Shown piece after piece: positions 1 through 9,081 of a stretch of 64,000 nt of DNA. Both the position numbers and the translations under genes were made by a program. Below the pieces are notes generated by a model, which was not told where the DNA came from, did not search any database, and saw only the letters and a list, made by a program, of their open reading frames with translations. Each line of letters opens with the position of its first letter. The stretch's first letter is position 1. The stretch spans positions 661,971 through 725,970 of the forward strand of contig NZ_LT727827.1 in assembly GCF_900162685.1 (NCBI RefSeq). The letters are read 5' to 3'. This DNA comes from Terribacillus halophilus (GTDB lineage Bacteria > Bacillota > Bacilli > Bacillales > Amphibacillaceae).

Positions 1-554
1 GCTGGAATACATCGGATTAAACCACGAGAAGCCCACCATTGAACTATTTTGAGTTTATAAGGGGCTAACTCATAGAAGTTCTGCAGCTACAGAATTAAGC
101 GAAATATAGCAGATTTGGGATGGTGTTATATTTCATGCTTTTACTCAATTTCTTATTGATTTCACCAAAACAAAAAAGCGTACAAACTGTATGGTTGAGC
201 CACTTTTTATTCCTTTGAATTTCTCTGAAGGAATGGTTCCTGGTACAAATTCGAGTTAAATATAACACTTTTGGGACATGATGGAGAGAAAAAATAAGGA
301 AAAGAAGAGATAATCCTACAGATTCCTAAGGACAAAAGAAACCGAAATACTACTGGAATCGCATAAGAAAGGGCTTTAAAGCTTACAATAAAAAAAGACC
401 GGATCGATTACTGATCCAGCCTTCGAAATGATATTGGATTTGAGAAAAGCACCTTACGTACTTACTCCCACTCTTCCCTCAACTATCGGTACCGACTATA
501 TAACAGCAGATACCGACTTTTTAGCGTGGGGAAGAAGAATTTAGCAGGGAGATA
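1..554. repeat. Diverged, partial copy 1 of the 900-bp island repeat
   Basis: This stretch aligns by eye with the 3' part of the 900-bp repeats at 18493-19392 and 56498-57397, with scattered substitutions and small indels. It stops at the same boundary as they do (GCAGGGAGATA, ending at 554). Its 5' part lies outside the window. The end keeps two inverted-orientation sites, TACCGACTATATAACAGC and ATACCGACTTTTTAGC. I see no gene in it. It lies immediately outside the Tn7-type left end at 569. Confidence 0.8.
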
Positions 555-568
555 TTAGGTATATCCCT

Positions 569-690
569 TTTAAATAAAGTCGGCAAGGAAAAACAGAAAG
601 AAACCTTTATTCTAGCGCTTTGTTAAAAGAAGAAAATTTAAACAAAGTCAGCAAGTGATTTTTCTGAGCATTTAAACAAAGTTGGCAAGT
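569..690 (+). other. Tn7-like left end: three spaced TnsB-type sites
   Basis: Three copies of one site, all reading inward, lie at 569-588, 637-656 and 671-690; the core is AAAYAAAGTYRGCAAG. They are inverted relative to the four tandem copies at 57522-57601 beside glmS. Three spaced sites at one end and four tandem sites at the other is the arrangement known for Tn7L and Tn7R. I infer this is the left end of the island, bound by TnsB1 or TnsB2. The exact terminus and target duplication could not be fixed; no TGT terminus is obvious. Confidence 0.75.
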
Positions 691-801
691 GATTTCATTT
701 GATATGAATAAGATTCTTATTGCCCTATCCATTTAAAGCACTCAGTTATCTATCTATTCTGTTTTAAATTTTATATTCCTTGTTGAGAATAAAAATAAAT
801 A

Positions 802-838
802 AAAGCGCAACGAGAATATACATTTCACGTAGCGCTTT
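802..838. terminator. Hairpin, possible terminator
   Basis: The arms AAAGCGCAACG and CGTAGCGCTTT form an 11-bp stem with one mismatch in non-coding DNA between the Tn7-like end and the first cargo gene. It could be a terminator or a structural part of the transposon end. Confidence 0.4.
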
Positions 839-854
839 AGGACAATCACACCAG

Positions 855-926
855 AGAAACCCCCATATGCTTAGTGTATGGAGGGTTTCTGTAGGGGGAA
901 CAGGACTTCTAATTATAGGAAGTCCT
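855..926 (-). terminator. Two tandem hairpins downstream of the nucleotidyltransferase gene
   Basis: The first hairpin (855-890) pairs AGAAACCC with GGGTTTCT. The second (902-926) pairs AGGACTTC with GAAGTCCT. Both lie just past the 3' end of the leftward gene at 985 and probably end its transcript. Read leftward, neither has a strong T-run. Confidence 0.45.
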
Positions 927-984
927 GTAATGAACTAATGTCTTATTAAACTAATGCTCTCTTCAAGTGAAAAGTGAGACAATA

Positions 985-1827
985 TCAAAGCGGTAAATGA
1001 ATTTCCCTTGTTGGGTTATATACATTTAGCCACTTTTCTGTTTCCGCCTCTATCCACTTTCCAAAATGACTCAAGAATTTTAATGTTTCTTCTGAACTTG
1101 ATAAGGGGTTAATTGAGTACCAAAGGGCTACTCTCATCTCTTGCTCTTTTTCAGGATAATGCTTGGAAAATAGTTCGAAAGCTGGGAATAGGTCCCTTGT
1201 GTACGACTGCTCTTTATCAATAACAAGTACGCCACCAGCCCTTACAATAATTCTCATTACCCACGAGCACCATTCTTTAATGTCTTCTATGTCGTTATTA
1301 CCCGACAAACCTTGCTTAGCTGTATCCATAAGAGATGTTAAGTGAATGAGGTGTTCGTTCGCCAAGGATATGTCAGGTTTATAATCAGGGAGTTTATTTA
1401 TTAGGTTTTCACCAAAGACACAAATTCCGTATGTTTTTAGAAGAAAGGGAATCATCGAGCAATATTTGGACTCCTCAAACTCACTTAAAGGAGAGAATAC
1501 TAATTCCACACCCTTGATAAAATGAAATTTTCGGTCAATAAATTGTTGAGTCTCCTCAACCCAATCAAGGTCAATATCTTGAGGATTAGAATAGGTTACT
1601 ACGATTACGTCAACGTCTGATATACCCTCAATATCTAATCCTCTTGGCACAGACCCTCTTATATAAATGCTGTGAATTTCCTTTGATAAAGCGGAAAGAC
1701 AACTTTCATTTATTAGTTGGATTACCTCTCGAAATTTATTATTTATCTTTTCGGGATCAGACTGGTTTACTATATATCCTTTATCGTCTAAAGCACACAA
1801 AGAACCTACTTCTCTAATTTTAGTCAT
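985..1827 (-). CDS. Nucleotidyltransferase-fold protein (aminoglycoside-nucleotidyltransferase-like)
   Basis: The N-terminal third carries the polymerase-beta-type nucleotidyltransferase signature: RGSVPRG, then SDVDVIVV, giving the G-S-x2-R-G and D-x-D metal-binding residues at about residues 58-78. The rest is mostly helical and resembles the C-terminal domain of ANT/kanamycin-type enzymes, which move a nucleotide onto a small hydroxylated substrate. Substrate is unknown; resistance is only a possibility. An in-frame ATG exists at 1848, but the ATG at 1827 has a GGGG about nine bases upstream, so I prefer it. The gene stands alone as the leftmost cargo gene inside the island's left end. Confidence 0.7.
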   Translation of the reverse strand: MTKIREVGSLCALDDKGYIVNQSDPEKINNKFREVIQLINESCLSALSKEIHSIYIRGSVPRGLDIEGISDVDVIVVTYSNPQDIDLDWVEETQQFIDRKFHFIKGVELVFSPLSEFEESKYCSMIPFLLKTYGICVFGENLINKLPDYKPDISLANEHLIHLTSLMDTAKQGLSGNNDIEDIKEWCSWVMRIIVRAGGVLVIDKEQSYTRDLFPAFELFSKHYPEKEQEMRVALWYSINPLSSSEETLKFLSHFGKWIEAETEKWLNVYNPTREIHLPL

Positions 1828-2079
1828 ACTTAAAAGTCCCCATTTCAATGAATTTATTCAATATAATAGGCTCATAAATAAAGATAACTTAATTTGCTAG
1901 TCATCCTTATTCTCCTATTTTTTTAGGGACTACGTAGTTTGTAGGGGGCTTATACGCTTCCCTTAAATTAATTGAACCCCAATTACAGTTATCTTCATTT
2001 TCATAAACAACGTCTCCTTTAAGAATCTATATAGTCTAAAAAAGCAGTATTATTTACACCTTGAACTTAAGATAGCTTA

Positions 2080-2654
2080 AGTGTATCATAAGTTTCCACA
2101 CTTGGAATTAAATTTCCTTTTATTATATATTTCATTGCCACTTCGTTTTTCTGATGATGAATTGCTCTCCAATATTTGAAAATACGCAGCATAATTGTCC
2201 AAATACTTGGTCGCCACATCGTTAAAACGCTGTATTCACCCCTTCAATCTTGGTAGTTGTTGACGTTCTGGATGTGATACAAACCTTTGGTACGTATTTT
2301 GCCGTCAGATTTGAATTGATAAGTATCTATACCGTTTTCAGCAGCATAGGTATTAAAGGCACGCCAAGCATCGGTACATAACACATTCTCACTCGAAATC
2401 TTATGTCCAATGGAAAAGGTCACCTTGTCACGGTCTCTTGCAACCAGCACACATATCCGTTCGTTGCTTATGCCGCGTGTATTGGCGAACCCGCCACGTT
2501 TGCGAGGCTTTCTATCCTTAATCTTTCTTTGTCCTTTCTGAGAGTAGAGAAAATAGGCCTCGTCCATTTCAACGATACCTTGGAAGATTGAGATTTCTAC
2601 TATTGTATATAAGATAGTAGTAACAGTAGCGGCGTTTCTAAAAAATGAAAGCAT
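2080..2654 (-). pseudogene. IS1595/ISXO2-family transposase remnant
   Basis: The readable frame (2244-2654) contains VEMDEAYFLYSQKGQRK and then CTDAWRAFNTYAAENG, the DDE-core segments of ISXO2-like transposases. It ends in HIQNVNNY followed by a frameshift. The next conserved block, RFNDVATKYLDNYAAYF, continues in another frame down to about 2080. The normal N-terminal region is missing. The gene is therefore deleted at the 5' end and frameshifted at the 3' end and cannot encode a working transposase. I found no terminal repeats. Confidence 0.75.
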
Positions 2655-2679
2655 TGTGCTATTAAGTCCAGCACAATGC
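2649..2679 (-). terminator. Terminator of the SIR2 gene
   Basis: A perfect 11-bp stem, AGCATTGTGCT and AGCACAATGCT with a 9-base loop, lies just downstream of the leftward gene ending at 2696. In that direction it is followed by a T-rich run, fitting an intrinsic terminator. Confidence 0.65.
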
Positions 2680-2695
2680 TAAATATGTTCATATA

Positions 2696-4732
2696 TTATA
2701 CATTTTCACTTGCTATAAATTTCTTTATATTGTCTAAAATAAATTCCTTGGTTTGTTCAATCTCTAATTCATCTTTTAAATACATTGAGTTTTCTCCAAT
2801 GTTAAACTGAACCTTTCTCAATTCATAATTGATAAAAACATCTAGTTTTATAATTTCAGCATTAAAATAGAATTCAATTTCAATAGAACCAGAAGTATTT
2901 AAGGTCCTATAACCGATGACCTTCTGATCTTTCTTAACGAACATTTCTTCTAAATCTTCATCTACTTCATATTCGAATCCTTCTTTATCAACAAATTCCT
3001 CTTTAAGGTACTTGTATAGCGACCTGTACGTCTTTACTTCAAATAATGGTTTCATAATGTGAGTGAAGTATAATACCATCTGGTCATCTACCGAATCTAA
3101 ATAGGAGATAATCGCACCTATCTGTTCTATTTCGAATTTATTTTTTGTGCTTGATGGATAATGATCTACTATTTCTTTAACTATCTCATAATCCAAATTC
3201 GCTTTATCCAATTCTTCCTCTACTTCATTTAAGCTATTATACGAATATCCTAGGCTTTTAGAGCGAGTCATATACCTATAGTTACTATAGAAAGCTTTAG
3301 TAAAATCATTTCTATATTCTCCTAATTCACCTTCAAACAACCTATAATATGTTAGAAGTCCAATGGAATAGATCTTATAATAATAAAAATCATTTACAGT
3401 AATGGCTCTGGACAACAAGCTTCTTAAAAGCGACGATGAATAGAGCGGATTAACTAAGAACAGTTCTTTGATCTCAGCATCTTTTTCTATAAGTTCTAAA
3501 ATACCCAATAAATGATTATCTTCCGTACCCAGAATATCAGTAACCATTACGTTTATTTGTTGTTGCTCCCGTTGAGACGGATCCATTGCAGATAATATCT
3601 TAAAGAATGCTGTGTCAGCTTGCACTCTTGCACCGGAATCCACGTTAAACTGACTATATATGTGCTTTAGTACTTGCTCTGTCATTCCTGACTGCACGAC
3701 TTCGTCTACTAGATGCTTAAATACTGGTGCGGTTAGCTTAGTATCTTTTAATAACCTATCTCCAACTTCGGTCCAGCGTTCTATCAGTGTCTCACCTTCA
3801 ATCACTTTATACTCAGATAATACATTTAATGTAGTAAGGAATTGATCTAGTTCTATCTCGTCGATTATTTGTACGGAATAATTTGTCCTGTAAAAAGTTT
3901 TATCTATTTCGTTTACTTTATCTCTATTTATCCAGTAAACTTTCTTTTTCTCATCTAATTTAGCTTTTTTAGTTTCATCTATAATCTCTTTTAAAAGACT
4001 TCTAATGTTAGGATCAGATAGACTGTATCCAATAAAAACAATATTGTTTTCCATAAAAGTAGAATATAACTTGTTAAATAGATACGTATTACTCATATTG
4101 AATTCTTGATAATCTTTTTCAGTTATAACTATCTGGGTATTCTCATCAGTTATGCAGCCGTGGATTTTATATAACTTGACGTTTTCTCTAGGATTATATC
4201 TAGTACTATTATTAATACTCTTAAGATTTCTATGTATTACAGAAACTGAATCCAAACAATGTTCTAAATTAGTATCATAGTTTGTGGTAATTATTTCACT
4301 TATATAAGGTTTTAACTGTTGAAATAACTTCTTGTAAGATTGGTACTTTTCACCTGATATTTGGCGCTTATGTTCATACGTCCTTATCTTATTCACTATT
4401 TCTGCTCGAATATTTGTATTTGCATATTCTTCGAGCAATATGTCCACATAACCAGCTAATCTCAGGAAATCTACACCTATAAGATTATTTAGCATCATAT
4501 CATTGATCTTGGCATAATCCTCGTGTTCTGCTTCAGTAAGCATATAGAATAGATTTGATTCTTTAATTTTATCCATAAGTTGGTGATCTGAGATAATCTG
4601 TTTTAGTAACTCTCCCCACCCCGGATACCCTAAATCTCTTGAAAATCCTGCTCCTACAAAAAATACAGTCTTATTTGCTACTAAGTCTGAGGCTATATTA
4701 CCTATGATACCTACTTGATTTTCTGTCGCCAT
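2696..4732 (-). CDS. SIR2-domain protein, probable NADase-type defence effector
   Basis: The N-terminal 270 residues form a bacterial SIR2-like domain. FFVGAGFSRDLGYPGW is the NAD-binding glycine loop, TTNYDTNLEH is the TxNYD motif, KIHG carries the catalytic histidine at about residue 191, and FIGYSLSDPNIRSLL completes the Rossmann fold. The remaining 400 residues are helical and not recognised, probably a sensor or oligomerisation part. Stand-alone SIR2 proteins of this build (DSR-like, ThsA-like) are known to deplete NAD during phage infection; that role here is inference. The ATG at 4732 follows GGAGA at good spacing and is preferred over the one at 4756. It is cargo of Tn7-like set 1, beside a second unknown gene. 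Confidence 0.75.
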   Translation of the reverse strand: MATENQVGIIGNIASDLVANKTVFFVGAGFSRDLGYPGWGELLKQIISDHQLMDKIKESNLFYMLTEAEHEDYAKINDMMLNNLIGVDFLRLAGYVDILLEEYANTNIRAEIVNKIRTYEHKRQISGEKYQSYKKLFQQLKPYISEIITTNYDTNLEHCLDSVSVIHRNLKSINNSTRYNPRENVKLYKIHGCITDENTQIVITEKDYQEFNMSNTYLFNKLYSTFMENNIVFIGYSLSDPNIRSLLKEIIDETKKAKLDEKKKVYWINRDKVNEIDKTFYRTNYSVQIIDEIELDQFLTTLNVLSEYKVIEGETLIERWTEVGDRLLKDTKLTAPVFKHLVDEVVQSGMTEQVLKHIYSQFNVDSGARVQADTAFFKILSAMDPSQREQQQINVMVTDILGTEDNHLLGILELIEKDAEIKELFLVNPLYSSSLLRSLLSRAITVNDFYYYKIYSIGLLTYYRLFEGELGEYRNDFTKAFYSNYRYMTRSKSLGYSYNSLNEVEEELDKANLDYEIVKEIVDHYPSSTKNKFEIEQIGAIISYLDSVDDQMVLYFTHIMKPLFEVKTYRSLYKYLKEEFVDKEGFEYEVDEDLEEMFVKKDQKVIGYRTLNTSGSIEIEFYFNAEIIKLDVFINYELRKVQFNIGENSMYLKDELEIEQTKEFILDNIKKFIASENV

Positions 4733-4836
4733 ATACGATTCTCCAATTCCAATCATTTTTAAAATAGTAAATATAAGTTATGTTTATTACATATAATAGT
4801 AATATACTATACTTTTGTACTAATCATATAGGGAAT

Positions 4837-5460
4837 TTAAACATAAGGGCTTTCCATCTGGACTTTTGTTAAAGAATAACTACTAAAAACAAGTAACTCA
4901 TTGGAAAAGTGCTTATACAATGATGTATATAAGTTAATAGATAAGTCAGATGTATTACTGAACAGCATTCTCACTTGATACTCTGCTTTAGCACTAATCT
5001 CATCGTAGAATGTGTTTGGCTTATTTGAGACACAGCTTGTATAATCCTTATGAGAAATAAATGATACAAGTAGATTACTCTTAGTAATTAGTCCCCATTC
5101 CATCAACTCAAGCTGGTTATCAAAATCGCAAAGATATTTTTTACTCTTAAAGAACTTAATAGAAGAGATAGCCTTATTAGGTGTATTATTCAATTCACCA
5201 TTTAGCTGAAACTCCGAGGAATAGAGATCCGTAAAATATCTATATTTAGAGTACCAATTACAATTAAGTGCCAGTCCTCCAAATGGTGTATTTGATGTTA
5301 TTTCTCTCAGGTTTTCGAACCAATCCACAAAATATACACTCGTTCTTTTGAGTAATTTATCGTTGCTAATCTCACTTACCTTTATCCAAGGGATAAAAGA
5401 GGAGCTCGGAAAGTCTCCTCTATATTCCCGCACAATTGCATCCCTTTTATTTCTATCCAT
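4837..5460 (-). CDS. Unknown protein downstream of tnsD1
   Basis: This is a 207-residue soluble protein that I do not recognise. It has no membrane segment and no obvious catalytic motif, and is rich in Ser, Asn and aromatic residues. It follows tnsD1 by about 75 bp in the same direction, where Tn7 itself carries tnsE, but it is far shorter than TnsE (over 500 residues) and shows no visible resemblance. It is 100 bp upstream of the SIR2 gene, so it could be a partner of that system or an accessory transposition gene. Confidence 0.5.
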   Translation of the reverse strand: MDRNKRDAIVREYRGDFPSSSFIPWIKVSEISNDKLLKRTSVYFVDWFENLREITSNTPFGGLALNCNWYSKYRYFTDLYSSEFQLNGELNNTPNKAISSIKFFKSKKYLCDFDNQLELMEWGLITKSNLLVSFISHKDYTSCVSNKPNTFYDEISAKAEYQVRMLFSNTSDLSINLYTSLYKHFSNELLVFSSYSLTKVQMESPYV

Positions 5461-5533
5461 TTACCAGACCTCGATTCAGTGTTTATTAGCATTGTTAACT
5501 GAATTCAAGAGGTCTATACCAGCCCTACGCAAA

Positions 5534-7426
5534 TCAATCTATTAAAGTATTTTCAAGTAAATTATATACAAATTCCCTTATCCTCCAGCTGGCTTTCTCC
5601 TTAGAAACCGCAGCTTTACTATATATTAAGTGTTCAGTAATCTTGATTCTTTCAGCAATAATATCTTGATATGCCTTTTCTATCTTTCTTAATTTATAGT
5701 TCTCTACAGGTTCTTCTACTTCAGCAATATACGCCATTGTTTTGGGTATTTTATGAGGTAGCTTATCTATAAGATGAGGCTTTGATGTCCTTGAAGCTAT
5801 CCTCGTCTTATTCATCCACACTAGTTCTTGAGCAGTTTTCCAAGAATCTATAATCTCTCTGACTTCACGTAAAAGTTTTAAATCTACCGGCGACCAATCA
5901 TATGACCTATTGTTTCCTTTCCTCGAAGATTTAGGTTTGTGTACTTCTAGCCAGTCTTTATCATATTTAAATAGCCAAGTATACAAGGCAGAATGTTCAA
6001 TACGTATCTGGTTGGTTGTAAAAGAAGGATTCAATTCTAGAATACTCAGCCATTGATCACGTTTTGTCTCTCTTTTTTCTTCGAAATGAGCTTTATCATT
6101 TTCAGCAAAAGAGTACCGTTCGTTCATCTTTGCCGTTTCTATATCTTCTCCCCTCCATCCAAATGTCACATTGTTTTTTATGGCGTACTTTTTGACAGTA
6201 AGGGGATCTACACCCAACTCATCAGCAATTGACGTAAGGGTTCTATTTTCCTTGGCTTTCTTTATTAACTCTCTCTCCCAGACTGCTCCAAAACTTATCA
6301 CCTTTCCTTTAAATATATCGCCTGAATGTAAGTGAGTTGGTGCAGTTCTAGTGTAGATAAAGCCGCACTCACACTCAAATCGTCCGAGAGTTCTCTTGGC
6401 AGTAGAATTATAAGAAATACTAACTTGATCTATAACCATCTCTTTATATTTATGGACAGGGTTCAAACAAGGCCAGGGACCATTTCCAAATGGTTCGTAC
6501 TTATTTGTACTTTTTAAGAATTCCTGTATATTTTCACTTAAAAAGTTTATTACAAGTAAGTGCCTCATAGGGTGAAAGCTCTTTCTGTTCTTTTGGAATA
6601 TCATTCTGAACCAGTTAGTTTCTTTATCTTCAACAACAGATTGATTAAGCTCTAACAGTTTTTCTGAATAAACTTTCTTAAATGCTCTTAGCAGTAAATC
6701 AGAGTTTACTCTGCCATTAACATTTGCCAACTCTTTATATTTTAAAAAAACTAAATATCTATCTCTGTAAAAGTTAAGATTAGGAATGCTTATTGGATTA
6801 CATAGTATCCAATAGGCCTGTTCCGCTAAGCCTATCTGTTGTTCAATGATTTCTGGATCTATCTTTTGGGTGGTAGCTCTCTCAAGGAATGCATTGTCAG
6901 GCATTACGTACTGGTGCTGGTTATATTCATATAGCAGTTTATCATCAACTATTAATTCGCAATGATGATCGGGACAGATATGAATACTAGGTAATTGGTG
7001 TTTCCTATGCCAATAGTATTCTCCGAATTTTGAATAATCTTCATACATACACCTTTCACAATGGCGGAGTCTTTGCTCATTTGATATTGAACTAGCCGAA
7101 ATTCCTAATGCATTATGAATTGCACCTCCTCTGCTTTTTATCATCTTACTTCTAACGCTGTTTATAGTATCCTCTGAGTTAAAAGATTGATAAAACGGCA
7201 ATAGCGTGTGATTGTCTATAAGTTCATCCAATGATAGATGGTGTTCTCCAACCCTTGTTGCTAAGTAACCAAGATTAGCAGGCAAGTCTAATACTGATCG
7301 TTGTGTTGTTTTCCCGAAAAGGTCTTTAATCGTATGCTTAAATCTTAGGTTTCCTGTATGCCTATGGTACCTTCCAATAAGACTATACAAAAGTTCATCG
7401 GGATACGGAGTAGGAAAATATCTCAT
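5534..7426 (-). CDS. tnsD: TnsD-type TniQ target-site selector, set 1
   Basis: This 630-residue protein opens with FPTPYPDELLYSLIGRYH, the TniQ-family start. A first zinc site follows (CERC, then CPDHH, about residues 128-160) and a second at about 320-360 (CLNPVH, CECGF). An HTH-like segment, SIADELGVDPLTVKKYA, lies near residue 400. The length fits TnsD rather than the short TniQ of CRISPR-associated elements. In Tn7, TnsD binds the 3' end of glmS and recruits TnsC; the position of the island beside glmS fits that role. Its ATG overlaps, as ATGA, the stop of the short reading frame that continues tnsC1. It is clearly paralogous to the protein at 23304. Confidence 0.9.
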   Translation of the reverse strand: MRYFPTPYPDELLYSLIGRYHRHTGNLRFKHTIKDLFGKTTQRSVLDLPANLGYLATRVGEHHLSLDELIDNHTLLPFYQSFNSEDTINSVRSKMIKSRGGAIHNALGISASSISNEQRLRHCERCMYEDYSKFGEYYWHRKHQLPSIHICPDHHCELIVDDKLLYEYNQHQYVMPDNAFLERATTQKIDPEIIEQQIGLAEQAYWILCNPISIPNLNFYRDRYLVFLKYKELANVNGRVNSDLLLRAFKKVYSEKLLELNQSVVEDKETNWFRMIFQKNRKSFHPMRHLLVINFLSENIQEFLKSTNKYEPFGNGPWPCLNPVHKYKEMVIDQVSISYNSTAKRTLGRFECECGFIYTRTAPTHLHSGDIFKGKVISFGAVWERELIKKAKENRTLTSIADELGVDPLTVKKYAIKNNVTFGWRGEDIETAKMNERYSFAENDKAHFEEKRETKRDQWLSILELNPSFTTNQIRIEHSALYTWLFKYDKDWLEVHKPKSSRKGNNRSYDWSPVDLKLLREVREIIDSWKTAQELVWMNKTRIASRTSKPHLIDKLPHKIPKTMAYIAEVEEPVENYKLRKIEKAYQDIIAERIKITEHLIYSKAAVSKEKASWRIREFVYNLLENTLID

Positions 7427-7563
7427 TGATTTGCCCCGATGAAAGTAGAATATGGATCTTGTATGTTCCCATTCTTTTTTAACAGGCTGTACATTGATTT
7501 CTTTTCCTTGTCCTTTGAAAAGTAGACTTTTCTTAAATCACCTTCTGAGTAGACTATTTTCAT
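7423..7563 (-). pseudogene. tnsC: C-terminal piece of tnsC1, split off by an in-frame stop
   Basis: This 46-codon frame is exactly in register with tnsC1 and is separated from it only by the TAA at 7603-7605 and 13 further sense codons. Its sequence (DLRKVYFSKDKEKKSMYSLL) lines up with the C-terminus of TnsC2 (NDLRVIIKNGKEQQVTAYQA), so it is the missing end of TnsC1 and not an independent gene family. It has its own ATG, with AGGAAAG about 15 bases upstream, and overlaps tnsD1 as ATGA. It could be translated separately, by reinitiation, by readthrough, or not at all. Confidence 0.75.
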
Positions 7564-7602
7564 ACGTCTATTTTTTGGTTCTTTCCTAACCTTTTCAAAC
7601 CC

Positions 7603-9081
7603 TTACAAGTCCGAGGTAGCCTCTCTTACCAACACAGCAAACTCGACATCTTGCCCTTTGTACTTCTCTAAGACCTTTTCGGCACTTCTTAAAACTTTGG
7701 TTTCTTTCTCTCCGTATTCATTTAGCAGCTTAATTAATTTAATCAATAATTCATTTGAATTAGATTTTTCGATCTTTTCCTTCTGGCGACTTTTCTTCTC
7801 CAACAATCCAACAATTTCTTCACTTTCTCTGAATGTTTTGAACCTTTCGTCTATGTCGATTGGCTTAATGTCGTCATACAACTCCAATTGTGACAAGTCA
7901 TTAGTTTTTAACGCATCAAGCATTGGCTGAACCAACTGAAGATTTTCTTTTGCAACTCTCCTAATTAATTTAACTGAGAGTTTTTCCTCCCTATTACCAA
8001 TAGCCTTTAACTGTGCCAACATATACAATTTCAAAGCAATATCTAAGATCCCCTGACTCTCTTCATACAGTACATCACTAAACTCAGTATCTAAATCAAT
8101 TGAAACCCGAGTCCATTGATATTTCTCAATACCTCTAATAAAGATATCCCACATCTTATCTTTCTCCATCTTTCCCCAAATGAGATCACCTTGGCCAGAT
8201 GCTCTTCTAGCTTGTCTAAAATCTCTCTTTAGAATTTTCGCGGCTTTGTTGGTGCCTATAAGAATCACTGGAACACCAATTGTGTTTACTAGCGTAACAA
8301 AGAAATTAAGCATACTATCCGGTCCATTTTTCCCCGATAACATAAGATGCTGTATCTCATCCACCACTAGGACTCCAATGTTATGCAGTCTCGCAAGATG
8401 ACTCATCAGTTGTATCTTAGTAGCAATGTTATGCCGCGTTCCATATCTTATAAAATATTCAGTATCCCCGAGTAGTTCATCCAACTTTTTGAAAAATGAA
8501 TCACATAATGAACCGAGAGAACCACTATAAGGGCAATCTAGTTTCAGATACGGGATCTGAACAAAATTTACATTCATACCATCATAGAATGTATGTTTTA
8601 TTATTTTTGGATACAACGACAATACCCTCTCAATTCCGGTTGTTTTTCCTATTCCAGATAAGCCTACAATAGCAAACCCAGAAGTTGTCTTAGAGAAATT
8701 AAATTCATTTGGATTTAGTGTTTCTCTATCACGAATCGCTTCATAGCTTTTATTTAAGAACTGTTTAGATTCTCTATTTAATGGATTCCTAGTCACGTAA
8801 CCCTGTCTCATTACAATTGAAATTAGGCTCTCTAATTCAAAATGCGTTTTAAATGGCTGAAAAAAATGAAAGAGTCTTTGTAACAAATGCACTCTCAACT
8901 CGCTGCTTAATTCCCTTTCAGAGGAATGATACGGTGGATAGACTGCTAAAAGATCTAAAACTTCCTCCATAGAATATATTGGAGGAAGAGCCTCAATAAG
9001 TGGGTTCCCCTCAAACTCCTTAATATCTTGTTTCAAATAAGTTGCACCACTTCTCTCAATGACACTTTTCGCTATTTCCAT
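7603..9081 (-). CDS. tnsC: TnsC AAA+ regulator, set 1 (C-terminally cut by a stop codon)
   Basis: TnsC is the ATPase that links target recognition (TnsD) to the TnsAB transposase. The Walker A motif is GLSGIGKTT (about residue 155) and the Walker B motif is VLVVDEIQHL (about 240). The N-terminal segment GNPLIEALPPIY is nearly identical to that of TnsC2. The reading frame ends at a TAA at 7603, about 59 codons short of the end expected from TnsC2, and the missing part continues in frame downstream (7423-7563). The start overlaps the tnsB1 stop by one base. If the C-terminal tail contacts TnsD or TnsAB, set 1 may be impaired or may work with a two-piece TnsC. Confidence 0.88.
   Translation of the reverse strand: MEIAKSVIERSGATYLKQDIKEFEGNPLIEALPPIYSMEEVLDLLAVYPPYHSSERELSSELRVHLLQRLFHFFQPFKTHFELESLISIVMRQGYVTRNPLNRESKQFLNKSYEAIRDRETLNPNEFNFSKTTSGFAIVGLSGIGKTTGIERVLSLYPKIIKHTFYDGMNVNFVQIPYLKLDCPYSGSLGSLCDSFFKKLDELLGDTEYFIRYGTRHNIATKIQLMSHLARLHNIGVLVVDEIQHLMLSGKNGPDSMLNFFVTLVNTIGVPVILIGTNKAAKILKRDFRQARRASGQGDLIWGKMEKDKMWDIFIRGIEKYQWTRVSIDLDTEFSDVLYEESQGILDIALKLYMLAQLKAIGNREEKLSVKLIRRVAKENLQLVQPMLDALKTNDLSQLELYDDIKPIDIDERFKTFRESEEIVGLLEKKSRQKEKIEKSNSNELLIKLIKLLNEYGEKETKVLRSAEKVLEKYKGQDVEFAVLVREATSDL

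Noticed and set aside
4837-5460. TnsE
   Set aside because: It occupies the tnsE-like position, but at 207 residues it is far too short and shows no visible similarity.
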